Assembly: GCA_965198185.1 (NCBI GenBank) | Contig: CBDAOU010000002.1 | Coordinates: 62,001 to 126,000, forward strand | Length of the DNA: 64,000 nucleotides | DNA from: JAJECS01 sp965198185 | GTDB taxonomy: Bacteria; Chloroflexota; UBA11872 | Direction: 5' to 3' | Position numbers and translations under genes: made by a program | Notes under the pieces: model-generated | What the model saw: only the letters and a program-made list of their open reading frames with translations | Told to the model about the DNA's origin: nothing | The model's database searches: none | In this document: piece after piece, positions 9,046 through 18,075 of the stretch | Numbering within the stretch: the first letter of the stretch is position 1 | Layout of the letters: the number at the start of each line of letters is the position of its first letter

Positions 9046-10014
9046 CTACTGCGCCCAGGCGCTCGCTTGCGGGTCCAGCGCCTCGCGCAGGCCGTCGCCC
9101 AGCATGTTGAATGACAGCACCGTGAGGGCCAGTGCGAGCCCGTTGAAGATGCAGATCCACGGCGCGATCGCGAGCACCGCGCGGAACTGCGCGATCTCCA
9201 AGCCCCATTCCGGCGTTGGCGGTGAGGCGCCCAGGCCAAGGAAGCTGAGTCCAGCCGCCGAGATGATGGTTGAGCCGAGCCCCAGCGTGGACATGATCAG
9301 GATGGGGCTGAGGATGTTGGGCAGGATGTGGCGCACGATGATGCGGGAGTCGCGCATGCCAATCGCGCGTGCCGCGCGCACGTAGCCGAACTCCTTGGCC
9401 GAGAGCGTCGAGCCTCGCACGACGCGCGCATAGAACGGGATGCCGGCAATGCCCAGGGCGATCATGGCGTTCGTCAGGCTCGGCCCGAGGGACGCGACGA
9501 TCACGATGGCGAGCAGCAGCCCCGGAAACGCCAACAGCACGTCAAGCAGGCGGCTGATGACCATATCGATCCGTCCGCCGAAATAGCCGGCGGCCATGCC
9601 AAGAATCGTGCCGCCGGCCCCGGCAAGCAGGACGGCGACGAAGCCGACCCGCAGCGAGATGCGCGACCCGTGCACCACGCGGCTGAAGACATCGCGGCCG
9701 ATGTCGTCCGTGCCAAATGGGAAGAACGCCGGTTCCACCTCCCCGCTCTCTCCTACGCGAGTGCCGGCGGACCATGGCGGCAGCAGGCGGTTTTCGAGCA
9801 CGGACTCAAGCGTCGGCTTGATGTTGATCCCTTCCGGCGCGATCACGTCGGCGAAGACGGCGCAGAGCGCAAAGAGGATCAGCACCACGCCGCCGGCCAT
9901 GGCGGCGTGGTTGCGGCGCAATCGCCGCCACGCCATCGACCACTCGCTGCGCACAGCGGCGGTCGCCATCGCGTCGATGGAGGCCGTGTCAGACAGAGGT
10001 TTGGTTGTCGCCAT
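9046..10014 (-). CDS. ABC transporter permease, DppC/OppC type
   Basis: This 322-residue inner-membrane permease is the second half of a family-5 importer channel. A cytoplasmic N-terminus of about 40 residues precedes the first span (GGVVLILFALCAVFADVIAP). The OppC signature follows (FPFGTDDIGRDVFSRVVHGSR), and the EAA-like loop VRAARAIGMRDSRIIVRHILPN lies at about residues 210-230. The C-terminus FNMLGDGLREALDP is typical. In transcription order it precedes both binding-protein genes and, further on, the DppB-type permease at 1133. The ATPase genes are not in the window. Confidence 0.94.
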   Translation of the reverse strand: MATTKPLSDTASIDAMATAAVRSEWSMAWRRLRRNHAAMAGGVVLILFALCAVFADVIAPEGINIKPTLESVLENRLLPPWSAGTRVGESGEVEPAFFPFGTDDIGRDVFSRVVHGSRISLRVGFVAVLLAGAGGTILGMAAGYFGGRIDMVISRLLDVLLAFPGLLLAIVIVASLGPSLTNAMIALGIAGIPFYARVVRGSTLSAKEFGYVRAARAIGMRDSRIIVRHILPNILSPILIMSTLGLGSTIISAAGLSFLGLGASPPTPEWGLEIAQFRAVLAIAPWICIFNGLALALTVLSFNMLGDGLREALDPQASAWAQ

Positions 10015-10071
10015 GGCCGCCGGGACCAGAAGGGCTGCGATTCGGGACGATACTACACGCGCAGCAGCAAG

Positions 10072-10689
10072 CTAGGCAGTGGCCTCGATGACGGCGTCCC
10101 GGAAGTGCGCAAAGCTGCGCGAGCGATTGCGCGACGGGTCGAAGGAGGCCGCCACTGCGCGCGCTGCCTCAATTCTGCGCAGTCCGGTGCTGAAATAGCC
10201 GGCTCCCTTCAGTAGCCGCTCAAGTGCCTCCCAAGTCCCGCCGCGAATCGCATCGGGATCGCGATAGCCCGACAGCCTTGGAACTCTTGGCGAAGCCCGC
10301 GGATACGCGCTGCGCACCGCATCCCAATCACCGAAATACCAAGCCTCCAGCTCTTCAATGGCGATGCGGTTGACGACCTGCCACTGACAACTTGCGGCCT
10401 GGGAGCGCGTCATGAGCCCGGCTCTGGAAGCCAAGTCCTCAAGTTGCTGCTTCAATTCCAGGCAGTCATCCCGGTCGCTATCGACGACCACAACGACGCG
10501 ACAGTTTGGGGGCAGCCATTGCGCGTAGCCACGCAGCCGAACATGGAGCTTCGAAAGCAGGTCGGGCTTACCTTGAAAAGCGTGGATCGCGAATGTGCAG
10601 GTCGTTGGCAACAAACGCGGCAGAACCCCGCGCAAGAACGTTTCCATTGACGGTTCTTCGACCAGCAGTTCGAGATGCTGCGCTGTCAC
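10072..10689 (-). CDS. DUF4276 family TOPRIM-like protein
   Basis: This 205-residue protein matches my knowledge of DUF4276: an N-terminal LLVEEPSMETFLRGVLPRLL motif with acidic residues, FQGKPDLLSKL, RLRGYAQWLP, a hydrophobic strand ending in VVDSDRDDC near residue 72, and RIAIEELEAWYFGD near 112. The Glu motif followed by an Asp-x-Asp strand is the arrangement of TOPRIM metal sites, so a nuclease role is plausible but not shown. Its start overlaps the stop of the upstream ATPase gene by four bases (ATGA), so the pair is translationally coupled. ATPase plus TOPRIM pairs are known in phage defence (OLD-like, Gabija, PARIS). This specific pairing is only inferred to be defensive. Confidence 0.8.
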   Translation of the reverse strand: MTAQHLELLVEEPSMETFLRGVLPRLLPTTCTFAIHAFQGKPDLLSKLHVRLRGYAQWLPPNCRVVVVVDSDRDDCLELKQQLEDLASRAGLMTRSQAASCQWQVVNRIAIEELEAWYFGDWDAVRSAYPRASPRVPRLSGYRDPDAIRGGTWEALERLLKGAGYFSTGLRRIEAARAVAASFDPSRNRSRSFAHFRDAVIEATA

Positions 10690-11918
10690 TTATCGAAAAG
10701 GTCGAGTTGTTGGGTCGGCCCACCCTGGTTCACAAGCGGATCGCCGACGCCGAGCTGACCCTCCATCCAGAGTTGACCGAGCAATGCGCCATTGCTCATG
10801 AAGTCGCCCACGCCGGGCAGATCCGCGGCGCGGCGCGTTTGCGTATAGCCCTGCTCGTCGCGCCACAGGACGCGAACTTCCGTAGGACGCAAGGCGTTGA
10901 GGAAGAACGGCGAATGCGTCGTGACCAGCAATTGCGTGTGCTCGGAGGCCGCGCGGCACTCCTCGGCCAGCTCCCATAGCAGCCGCGGATGCAGGAAGTT
11001 CTCCGGCTCTTCAATGCCGATGAATGGTGGCGGCACCGGGTCGTGCAGCAACACCAGGTACGCCAGCATCTTCAGCGTGCCGTCGGAGGCGAAGCGCGCG
11101 AGCACCGGATGGCTGAAGGGCGCGTCCTTGATCTGTAAGAGCAAGCGGCCGTCGGGCATGGTCTCGGACAGCACGCGCTCGATGCGCGGTACCCGCCGGC
11201 GCAGAACCTCGAAAATGTGCTCCAGGCGCTCGGGATGTCGCTCGGCGAGATGCTGAATGACGTTTGCCAGGTTTTCGCCTGTTTCGGAAAGACGTTCCTG
11301 CGGCCCGGCCTCGGGCTGACCGCGCGCGTTGTCCGTGGAGAGATACGAGACGTGCCAGCCGGTGATGAATTCGCGAAGCGCCGCCACTCGTGGATGATCA
11401 GCGAACTGCCCCAGCGCGTTTACTGCCAACAGATCGGGTGACTGGAGTGGGATAGAGACCCTGTCATCGCCTTCGTCGGGAAACTCGCCGCTGGTGGCCT
11501 GGCCCTGTCCCGTGCGGTAGTCGAGAAAACGAAATGGCTGGCCGTGACTCTTTCGCCTCCAGCCCAATTGTTCCGTTACGACTACTGGCGCGCCGTTGGG
11601 CTCGTCAACCGCCAGGTAATAGGTGATACGTGGATCTCCGGGCCGCTCGCGGTATCTGATCTCGATCTCGACGGGCCCGTCCGCATCCCGGCTCTTGAGC
11701 TCCCTGCCGCGTCCCCTACGGTCCCAGGCCCGGCGCAGTCCAGACTCGAAGCACTCGGATAGGAACGCAAACACATCGAACACCGTGGACTTGCCGCTGC
11801 CGTTGGGCCCCAGCAGCACCGCTAGCGGAGTCAGGTCCCTGAACTCCACGTCCCGCAGGGCGCGGAAGTTACGCACTTTCAGGAGTTCGAGCCGTGGTGG
11901 AGAGATTTCGTGTGCCAT
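10686..11918 (-). CDS. AAA/ABC-type ATPase, RecF/OLD-like (AAA_21)
   Basis: This 410-residue ATPase has Walker A GPNGSGKST at residues 37-45, preceded by the RecF-type LELLKVRNFRALRDVEF. An ABC-like signature region lies at FASDGTLKMLAYL, Walker B with catalytic Glu at PFIGIEEPEN, and an H-loop at LLVTTHSPFFLNAL. It lacks a long Rad50-type coiled coil. The C-terminus QLDLFDK overlaps the DUF4276 gene by four bases. The gene with a deoxyribosyltransferase-like domain ends 13 bases upstream, giving a compact three-gene cassette. Likely role: a DNA- or nucleotide-state sensor that licenses the partner nuclease in anti-phage defence. This is inferred from family and context; repair or plasmid-interference roles are alternatives. 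Confidence 0.86.
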   Translation of the reverse strand: MAHEISPPRLELLKVRNFRALRDVEFRDLTPLAVLLGPNGSGKSTVFDVFAFLSECFESGLRRAWDRRGRGRELKSRDADGPVEIEIRYRERPGDPRITYYLAVDEPNGAPVVVTEQLGWRRKSHGQPFRFLDYRTGQGQATSGEFPDEGDDRVSIPLQSPDLLAVNALGQFADHPRVAALREFITGWHVSYLSTDNARGQPEAGPQERLSETGENLANVIQHLAERHPERLEHIFEVLRRRVPRIERVLSETMPDGRLLLQIKDAPFSHPVLARFASDGTLKMLAYLVLLHDPVPPPFIGIEEPENFLHPRLLWELAEECRAASEHTQLLVTTHSPFFLNALRPTEVRVLWRDEQGYTQTRRAADLPGVGDFMSNGALLGQLWMEGQLGVGDPLVNQGGPTQQLDLFDK

Positions 11919-11931
11919 CGCCTTCAGACCC

Positions 11932-12924
11932 CTACGTGACCATTGGTTCGTTAGCTGGACCTTCGCCGATCAAGGCCAGTATTCGGATACTGGGGCTTTC
12001 GCGCAATTCATCGGGTGTTTCCCAAACGATATGATGGTATTGCCTCGTGTCGAAGTGTAGACTATCTACTATATCTTTGCGGCAGCAAAAGATCGCAGGC
12101 AAGCTCAAGCCGTGCGCGAAGCCTGCCTCGTAGTAGACGCCGCCACGAGCGCCTTCATCTCCATACGTAAAGTCCGCCACCAGGAACCGGGAGCGCCGGA
12201 TTTCGGCGATGATCTCGTCATCGATCTTATTGACGTCGGGCTTCTGATCGATGCGTAGGGGCTTATAGCCGGCATCTTCAATCCCGGGCCCGATTCCACT
12301 ATCAAAAGCCTCACGCATAGACGGATCGAACCACATGGCAACGAAGGCTTGAGAAGTATCGACGCTTCTTGCCTGCTCCTCCACTCGACTATATCCGGCA
12401 ATAGCGACAATGGCTGGTTTATACGAAATAGTATGTTCTTCCCCGGTAAGAGTTTCAGTATGCCAGCATTTTTGCTCACCAATCTGTACCCATTGATTGT
12501 CAGCGAGATACTGAAGCAAATAATTGACCTCGCTAGGATTGAGCGACTCCGACCATGCATAAGCAGCATACGTATACTGATGTATTGCGACGCGGGTTCC
12601 TATGGTTGTTGACTTCCCGATGATGAAATGGAGCAACCTCTCGGCGCGCTGATGCACCGAAAGAGGCGATTTGTATCGAACGCTATCGATAGTAACCGTA
12701 GTCAACGATGGACACGGATCGCCCTGTCTGCGCTCGTCGACCAATAGCGTGGTCAGCCGCGCTCTCTGTGCGTCATCCAATTGATCGGCCAAGACCTTCG
12801 CTCGGTAAGAAATCTGGTATCGCCCACCAGCACGAGGAGAGTCCACTATGTCATACGGTCCGAAGATCGCGTTGCTATCGATGATTGCGGGATAGGGATC
12901 ACCCCAAATTGGACAGACGGTCAC
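11932..12924 (-). CDS. Protein with C-terminal nucleoside deoxyribosyltransferase/TIR-like domain
   Basis: The 330-residue product starts at GTG (MTVCPIWGDP). The first 60 residues may be a degenerate zinc-ribbon in which a CPxC motif reads CPIW. The middle (about 65-190) is unassigned and may include a helical DNA-binding-like segment. From about residue 190 to the end, QAFVAMWFD, GIEDAGYKPLRID, KIDDEIIAEIRRSRFLVADFT, GVYYEAGFAHGL and DTRQYHHIVW form the layout of nucleoside 2-deoxyribosyltransferase/TIR-like folds. DFT and GVYYEAGFA are candidate active-site strands. The gene is visibly AT-richer than its neighbours, suggesting transfer. It ends 13 bases before the ATPase gene. It could be a nucleotide- or NAD-targeting defence effector; that is inference. 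Confidence 0.7.
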   Translation of the reverse strand: MTVCPIWGDPYPAIIDSNAIFGPYDIVDSPRAGGRYQISYRAKVLADQLDDAQRARLTTLLVDERRQGDPCPSLTTVTIDSVRYKSPLSVHQRAERLLHFIIGKSTTIGTRVAIHQYTYAAYAWSESLNPSEVNYLLQYLADNQWVQIGEQKCWHTETLTGEEHTISYKPAIVAIAGYSRVEEQARSVDTSQAFVAMWFDPSMREAFDSGIGPGIEDAGYKPLRIDQKPDVNKIDDEIIAEIRRSRFLVADFTYGDEGARGGVYYEAGFAHGLSLPAIFCCRKDIVDSLHFDTRQYHHIVWETPDELRESPSIRILALIGEGPANEPMVT

Positions 12925-13068
12925 CGTATTCGCCGCAATTCGCGCGCCTTATGCTTGCCTGGGAGTGTCAATTCCTGACGCTCCATCATAGAAACTCGGT
13001 GCTGGGCGGCAAGCTTCGATGAGGTTGTATGTCCTTGCAGCCACGAGCGGTGGATTGCTGACGGACGC

Positions 13069-13938
13069 CTACGCCAGCGCCACGAGCACCGCCCCAGCCG
13101 CAATCGCGCCGGCGCCGATGAACCGCGGGGCGTGCCGCGGCTCGTGCAGCAATGTCATGCCAAGGGCTGCGCCGATCAGGATGCTGACCTCGCGGGCGGC
13201 GGAGACGTAGGGCGCGGGCGCCATGGTGAGCGCAATCAGCACCAGCAGGTAGGCGGTCACCGACAGGAGGCCGACAAACGTCGCGTCGCGCCGGGACACT
13301 GGCACGCGGCGCCAGGGCCGCCGCCCGTAGCGCACGAGCACCAGCGGGGTAAGCATGGCGGCGGCAATCAGCCACATCAGGTAGGCGTACGGGAGCGGAT
13401 TGACGACGGCCACGCCCTGCTTGTCGACCAGCGTGTACGACGCGATGAGCACGCCGGTGAACGCCGCATAGCGACCTCCAGGTCGAAGCAGCATGCGCGG
13501 CGCGTCAAGTAGCGACCTCGGGTCAAGGCTTTCGAGGTTGATCAGATAGATTCCGGCGACCACGGCGACCACGCCGGCGACGCCTATCGGCGAGACGGAT
13601 TCGCCCACGATCCAGATGCTGGCAACGAGGACCAGGGCGGGACCGATGCCACGGGCCAGGGGATAGGTGACCGAAAGATCGGCTCGAGCGTAGGCATTGC
13701 CCAGCGACCAAAAGTACGCCGCGTGCAATACCCCCGTGGCTACGATCCAGCCCCAGCCAGCCGGTGGAATCGGCTCCAGGACTACGCCGACGATGAACGC
13801 CGGCAGGTAGATCAGCAACGTGATGATCAGGGCAAGCCAGAAGAAGACCGGGTGTCCCTGGCCGCGCTTGGCGAGCAGATTCCATGCGGCATGAAGCACC
13901 GCCGCGGTGAACACCAGCGCCAGCGCAGCCGGAGGCAC
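13069..13938 (-). CDS. EamA/DMT-family transporter
   Basis: The 289-residue integral membrane protein has about ten hydrophobic segments in two homologous halves, the drug/metabolite transporter layout. The first half includes LHAAWNLLAKRG and YPLARGIGPALV. The second starts near residue 150 (GRYAAFTGVLIASYTLVDKQGV) and ends with REVSILIGAALGMTLLHEPR and GAGAIAAGAVLVALA. These exporters move amino acids or other small metabolites across the inner membrane, but the substrate cannot be read from sequence. It stands alone: the defence-like cassette ends 144 bases away, across a spacer with no visible gene, and the DUF3830 gene lies 112 bases upstream. Confidence 0.92.
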   Translation of the reverse strand: MPPAALALVFTAAVLHAAWNLLAKRGQGHPVFFWLALIITLLIYLPAFIVGVVLEPIPPAGWGWIVATGVLHAAYFWSLGNAYARADLSVTYPLARGIGPALVLVASIWIVGESVSPIGVAGVVAVVAGIYLINLESLDPRSLLDAPRMLLRPGGRYAAFTGVLIASYTLVDKQGVAVVNPLPYAYLMWLIAAAMLTPLVLVRYGRRPWRRVPVSRRDATFVGLLSVTAYLLVLIALTMAPAPYVSAAREVSILIGAALGMTLLHEPRHAPRFIGAGAIAAGAVLVALA

Positions 13939-14050
13939 AGCGAGTCCCTGCCGAGGGTCGTGGGGTGCGGCAAGCTACCACGAGCGTCCCCGCCTCAGTT
14001 TCCAGGCCGACCGCGCGACTACGACAGCTTGAGCGTTGCCGGGATCCGGC

Positions 14051-14539
14051 TCAGAAGGTCCGAATCTGAATGGTGGCGGTGCCGTCGTAGCGCAGGCGCT
14101 CGCAGCGGGCGGCGAATGCCTGCCATGCATCCGCTGGGCCGTCGTAAGTCCCGAACACGTTCGCGGCGTCCAGCGTGACGAATTGCCCAGGAATCGTGGG
14201 GCGGGCGTAGCGGTCATAGGGCCAATAGACCTCGCTCAGGGCGCCGGGGTGGCCGTGACGGGTGCCCGCCTCGTAGTGCGTGAAGATCAAGTCACCGGGC
14301 GCGACGCAGGTGGTCGCGTTCTCGATGGGCGCCACGACGGTCGGGTCGAAGTAGAACGCCGCGATGGTGCCGGAGTAGATGGCGTGCAGGCACTCGGCCT
14401 CATCGGGCAACCCGGCGGTCACGGCCGCGCAGGTTTGCGGCGCGGCGTCCCACAGCAGCTTGAAGCGGGCCGGCGGCGCGCCCGGCAGCTCAAGCTCAAT
14501 GGTGGAAATCCTGGACTCGGTTGACGTTGATGCGGCCAT
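14051..14539 (-). CDS. DUF3830 family, cyclophilin-like protein
   Basis: The 162-residue product has features I associate with DUF3830: an N-terminal strand ISTIELELPG, WDAAPQTCAAV, HAIYSGTIAAFYFD, then CVAPGDLIFTHY and VYWPYDRYARP. The fold is reported as cyclophilin-like (related to TM1367). No enzymatic activity is established for the family, although it often sits in catabolic and transport clusters. The ATG at 14539 is preceded by GGAGG at eight bases; a longer reading from 14587 lacks such a site. The aldo/keto reductase and MFS genes upstream are on the same strand and may form one transcription unit. Confidence 0.72.
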   Translation of the reverse strand: MAASTSTESRISTIELELPGAPPARFKLLWDAAPQTCAAVTAGLPDEAECLHAIYSGTIAAFYFDPTVVAPIENATTCVAPGDLIFTHYEAGTRHGHPGALSEVYWPYDRYARPTIPGQFVTLDAANVFGTYDGPADAWQAFAARCERLRYDGTATIQIRTF

Positions 14540-14631
14540 GATTCGCGCCTCCAGCGATGGATCCTGCGGCGCGACTGTAGGTTTCAAGCCGCCCGCCCGC
14601 GAGGCTCGGGCAAGGTTTCCGATCTAACGGT

Positions 14632-15546
14632 CTAGGCAGCAGCCGCGATGGCGGCCAGCTCGGCACGCTCGTCTTCGGTCATGCGCCACTCGACGGCGCG
14701 AACGTTTTCCTCGATCTCCTCGGGGCGCCGCGTGCCGGCCAGCGCCACGCTCACGATCGGGTTGGCGATCACCCACGCCAGCGCCAGCTGCGCCACCGTG
14801 ACGCCGCGATCGCGGGCCGCCTCCTTGAGTGCATCGACCCGTCGCAGGTAACGCAGAAAGTGCTCGCCCTCGAATAAGGGCTGCTCGAACACGGTGCCTC
14901 GGCTGCGGAAATCGTCCTCGCCGAAGGTCGTTTCGGGAGTCATGGCGCCGGTCAACAGGCCATGGGCCATCGGGCCATAGGCCATCACGCCGAGGCCATT
15001 CGATTGGCAGAAGGGAAAGAGCTCGGCCTCGGGCCGGCGGTCGAACAGGTGGTAGCCGATTTGCTCGGTGACGAGAGGAAAGGTCTCCAGGCATTCGCGC
15101 AACTGCTCGGCGCTGTAGTTGCTGACACCGCCGTAGCGGATCTTGCCCTGCTGCTGGAACTCGGCCAGGGCGCCCATGGAGTCGGCGATGGGAACGCTCG
15201 CGTCCGGCCAGTGAATCAGATAGAGGTCGAGATAGTCGGTTTGCAGCCGGTGCAGGCTGGCTTCCAGGTCCGCCGCCATCTTGTCAGGCGCCGTGCTGCC
15301 CTTGCTTACCAGCACGATCTCGTCCCGCCGTCCCTTGAGGGCCCGACCGAGGAGCTTTTCGCCTTCGCCAAGCCCGTAGCCGGCGGCGGTGTCGATCAGC
15401 GTGACCCCGAGGTCGATCGCTCGGTGGACGCTGCGAATGGCCTCGTCGTCGTCGAACGGGCCGTAGTGCCCGCGTCCGATGGGAAATCCGCCGAATCCAA
15501 TCACCGACGTCACGAGATCAGACTGGCCCAGCTTGCGGTATTCCAT
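14632..15546 (-). CDS. Aldo/keto reductase
   Basis: The 304-residue enzyme has the NAD(P)-dependent TIM-barrel aldo/keto reductase layout. It begins MEYRKLGQSDLVTSVIGFGG, with Asp and Tyr in LIDTAAGYGLGEGE, Lys in IVLVSKGS, His in DLYLIHWPD, and the cofactor-binding C-terminal segment ALAGTRRPEEIEENV. It resembles the YhdN/general-stress branch more than the copy at 3633, which has a different C-terminal half. It lies between DUF3830 and an MFS transporter, all minus strand, 44 and 122 bases apart. Substrate is unknown. Confidence 0.92.
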   Translation of the reverse strand: MEYRKLGQSDLVTSVIGFGGFPIGRGHYGPFDDDEAIRSVHRAIDLGVTLIDTAAGYGLGEGEKLLGRALKGRRDEIVLVSKGSTAPDKMAADLEASLHRLQTDYLDLYLIHWPDASVPIADSMGALAEFQQQGKIRYGGVSNYSAEQLRECLETFPLVTEQIGYHLFDRRPEAELFPFCQSNGLGVMAYGPMAHGLLTGAMTPETTFGEDDFRSRGTVFEQPLFEGEHFLRYLRRVDALKEAARDRGVTVAQLALAWVIANPIVSVALAGTRRPEEIEENVRAVEWRMTEDERAELAAIAAAA

Positions 15547-15580
15547 GTCAGTGCCCCTCCGTGCCTGCGCGTACGGACTT

Positions 15581-15615
15581 CCCCCTCACCCTAATCCTCT
15601 CCCACGGTGGTGGGG
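15581..15615. repeat. CCCTCACCCT-type dispersed repeat fragment
   Basis: The spacer between the reductase and MFS genes contains CCCCCTCACCCTAATCCTCT followed by CCCACGGTGGTGGGG. This resembles a repeat family found between genes in many GC-rich bacteria. I saw no second copy in this window. Confidence 0.35.
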
Positions 15616-15668
15616 ATAGAGCATCGGACCATTCCCGCAACGGTGGAGGCGGACAAGGGGATCTCACG

Positions 15669-16874
15669 CTAGTCCACTGTGTCGACGGACGAGGGCTGCG
15701 GCCGCGCGGCGGGCGGACGGGCAACCACGGACCCAACCAGGATGGCCAGGACGAATACCGGCGTGAGCATGAGCGCCAGCGCCACAATGCCCGCCGCATC
15801 CATCAGCGCACCGGCCGCGAGCGGCAGCAGCAGCGCGGATGTCCCGGAGGAAGCTTGGAGCGCGGCCACGCCCCGGCCGGCATGGCGGGCCGGCACGCGG
15901 TCGGCCAGCAGGACGACGGGCGAGGTGGCGCCAAAGCCGCCCATCGCGTAGCAGAAGGCCGTGAGACCCAGAAAGGCCACGTGCGCGGGAAGCATGAGCA
16001 CCGTTGCGCTGAGCAGGTTCAACAACACGGCAGCGCTAATGACCATCCGCCGCCCGTAGCGGTCCATCAGCTGGCCACCCGCGAATGTCGCCACGGCACG
16101 GAGGCCGCTGAGCAGGGAGAGCACCAGCCCCACGGTCGCCGGGTCGAGCTCCAGCGTCACCCCGCCGTAGAGCGGCAGCGCGACCGCCCGCAGCGTCGAG
16201 GCGCCGCCCCAGAGCAGGGCGCCGAAGGCCAGCACGCCGGTGATTGCACGCCACGACACCGGCTGGGCGTCAGCGGGCTCAGGCTCGTCCTTGGCGCCGG
16301 CGGCCGGCTGGGCGTCGCGGATCAAGCTAAGCGCCACCAACGCGCCGATCACGGCCACGGCGGCCGCCATCACCAGTGCCGCGCGCCATCCGAAGGCGAC
16401 CGCCAGACTTCCGGCCGCCACCGGGCTTGCCAGCATGCCGATCTGAAAGCCGGTCAGACCGCGCGAAATCGTGCGCCCTCGCGCTGCCGGCGGCGCCAGA
16501 CGCACCAGGTGGGCCACGGCGGCGCTCTCGATGAAGGCCGCGGCCATGCCCGACCCAAACACGGCGCCGACCAGGGCCCAGAAGCCCGGCGCGGAGGCGG
16601 CGGCCAGCGCTCCCAACGCGAACGCGAGCGACGCAATCGCCAGCAGGCGCCGCGGACCCACGCGGTCCGTCAAATAGCCCGCGGCCGGGGTGATAAGAAC
16701 GCGGCTGAGCGACGGCACGGCCACCAGCAAGCTGAGCGTGGCGAAGTTGACGTCAAACTCCGCCTGGATCGGCACGAGCAACGGTCCGTAGACCGACGCC
16801 CCGAATGCCGTGGCCGCGATGATTCCGAACGTGGCGGCGACCTGAGAAACCTCAGGCGAACGGGTCAATCTCAC
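15669..16874 (-). CDS. MFS transporter
   Basis: The 401-residue protein has twelve predicted membrane segments in two six-helix halves. The signature loop between spans 2 and 3 reads GYLTDRVGPRRLL near residue 65, and its repeat in the second half is GQLMDRYGRRMV near 265. A charged central loop (about 190-205) separates the halves. The start is GTG at 16874. This is a secondary transporter with substrate not determinable; the branch resembles oxalate/formate or sugar-acid type carriers of environmental bacteria. It may be co-transcribed with the aldo/keto reductase and DUF3830 genes downstream. Confidence 0.92.
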   Translation of the reverse strand: MRLTRSPEVSQVAATFGIIAATAFGASVYGPLLVPIQAEFDVNFATLSLLVAVPSLSRVLITPAAGYLTDRVGPRRLLAIASLAFALGALAAASAPGFWALVGAVFGSGMAAAFIESAAVAHLVRLAPPAARGRTISRGLTGFQIGMLASPVAAGSLAVAFGWRAALVMAAAVAVIGALVALSLIRDAQPAAGAKDEPEPADAQPVSWRAITGVLAFGALLWGGASTLRAVALPLYGGVTLELDPATVGLVLSLLSGLRAVATFAGGQLMDRYGRRMVISAAVLLNLLSATVLMLPAHVAFLGLTAFCYAMGGFGATSPVVLLADRVPARHAGRGVAALQASSGTSALLLPLAAGALMDAAGIVALALMLTPVFVLAILVGSVVARPPAARPQPSSVDTVD

Positions 16875-17033
16875 GTGGCGGCGTCGCGGTCAATTTGAAG
16901 CGAGAGCAATATGGTGGTGACGGTGGTGCAGACGGCCCGGCGGCGTCAACTCCGCAAGGGGGCGCAATGTCAGTCGGACGCCGCCTGCTACGCTCCCGCC
17001 GTCCGCTTATGCCGTGATCGTCAGGGGCCCAAC

Positions 17034-17933
17034 GTGCGCACAGGCAGCGGTCGATTCACCTTCGATCTCGTTCCGGGCTGGGCCAAGATTCCACCCAGCA
17101 TCTCGACCGGATGGATCGGCGGCGTGGTGACGGACCGCCGCGGGCGCGTCTACTGCTTTGGACGCGGCACGCATCCCATGCTGGTGTTCGACCGTGAGGG
17201 CTCGCTGGTGGACCACTGGGGCGACACGTTCGTCAGCCACGCGCACGGGGCCTTCATCGACGATGACGAGCAACTCTGGCTCACGGATCGCTTCGCCCAG
17301 GTCATCTGGGTGTGCGACACGGCCGGTCAGGTCCTGCGCAAGATCGGTTTGCTCCACATCCGGTCCACCGACGACGACTACCACATGAAGGGCGACCCGC
17401 CCCCGGGCGAGCCGCCGCGCTTCGACGGATTCAACCATCCGACCAACGCCCACCTGGCCGCCGACGGCACGGTGTTCGTCGCCGACGGCTATCGATCCGC
17501 CAAGTGCCACCGGTTCTCGGTGGCGGGTGTCATCGAGAAGTCGTGGGGCAGCCCCGGCGCCGAGCCGGGCCAGTTCGACCTGCCGCACGGCATTTGGGTC
17601 ACCCGAGACGACCGGGTGCTCGTGGCCGACCGCGAGAACAGCCGCGTTCAGGTCTTCAATCGCGACGGCGAATTCCAGGAGGAATGGACCGGCCTGCATC
17701 GCCCCACGGACCTCTTCGTGGACGAGGACGCCGCCGCGGTCTACGTCGCCGGGCTTGGCGGTCGGGTCTCCGTGCTCGACCTCGATGGCACGCTCATCAC
17801 CCACCTGGGCGAACCCGGCGCCGGTCCAGGCCAGTTCGCGGCGCCGCACGACGTCTGGATCGACGACCAGGGCGCGCTCTACGTGTGCGAAGTCCAGCGC
17901 GCCAACCGCCTGCACAAGTTCGTTCCGGTTTAG
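17034..17933 (+). CDS. NHL-repeat (six-bladed beta-propeller) protein
   Basis: The 299-residue product is built of NHL-type repeats. Clear units are GAFIDDDEQLWLTDRFAQVIWV, NAHLAADGTVFVADGYRSAKC, HGIWVTRDDRVLVADRENSRV and HDVWIDDQGALYVCEVQRAN, each followed by a strand such as VFNRDGEF. The spacing predicts a six-bladed propeller resembling peptidylamidoglycolate lyase-like and SMP-30-like proteins of environmental bacteria. GTG 17034 was chosen because AGGGG precedes it at eight bases and the propeller starts at once; a longer reading would add about 41 low-complexity residues. No signal peptide is evident. Function is unknown; lactonase or lyase activity is possible. Confidence 0.82.
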   Translation: MRTGSGRFTFDLVPGWAKIPPSISTGWIGGVVTDRRGRVYCFGRGTHPMLVFDREGSLVDHWGDTFVSHAHGAFIDDDEQLWLTDRFAQVIWVCDTAGQVLRKIGLLHIRSTDDDYHMKGDPPPGEPPRFDGFNHPTNAHLAADGTVFVADGYRSAKCHRFSVAGVIEKSWGSPGAEPGQFDLPHGIWVTRDDRVLVADRENSRVQVFNRDGEFQEEWTGLHRPTDLFVDEDAAAVYVAGLGGRVSVLDLDGTLITHLGEPGAGPGQFAAPHDVWIDDQGALYVCEVQRANRLHKFVPV

Positions 17934-18075
17934 GGCCGGCTGCCAAGCCATCGAGAATCGCGGACCGCTCAGTCCCCGCGTTGGCCGTCACGGCGGCGGG
18001 TCATGTTCCGCACGCGAGCAAGTATCGTGGTGACGCGCGGTGCCTCAACTCATGAATCGCAGCGGGTCGTGTGGT

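Noticed and set aside
15561..16898. Plus-strand frame of 445 codons opposite the MFS gene
   Set aside because: It is Arg/His/Gln-rich antisense with no recognisable domain, while the minus strand encodes a clear twelve-span MFS protein.
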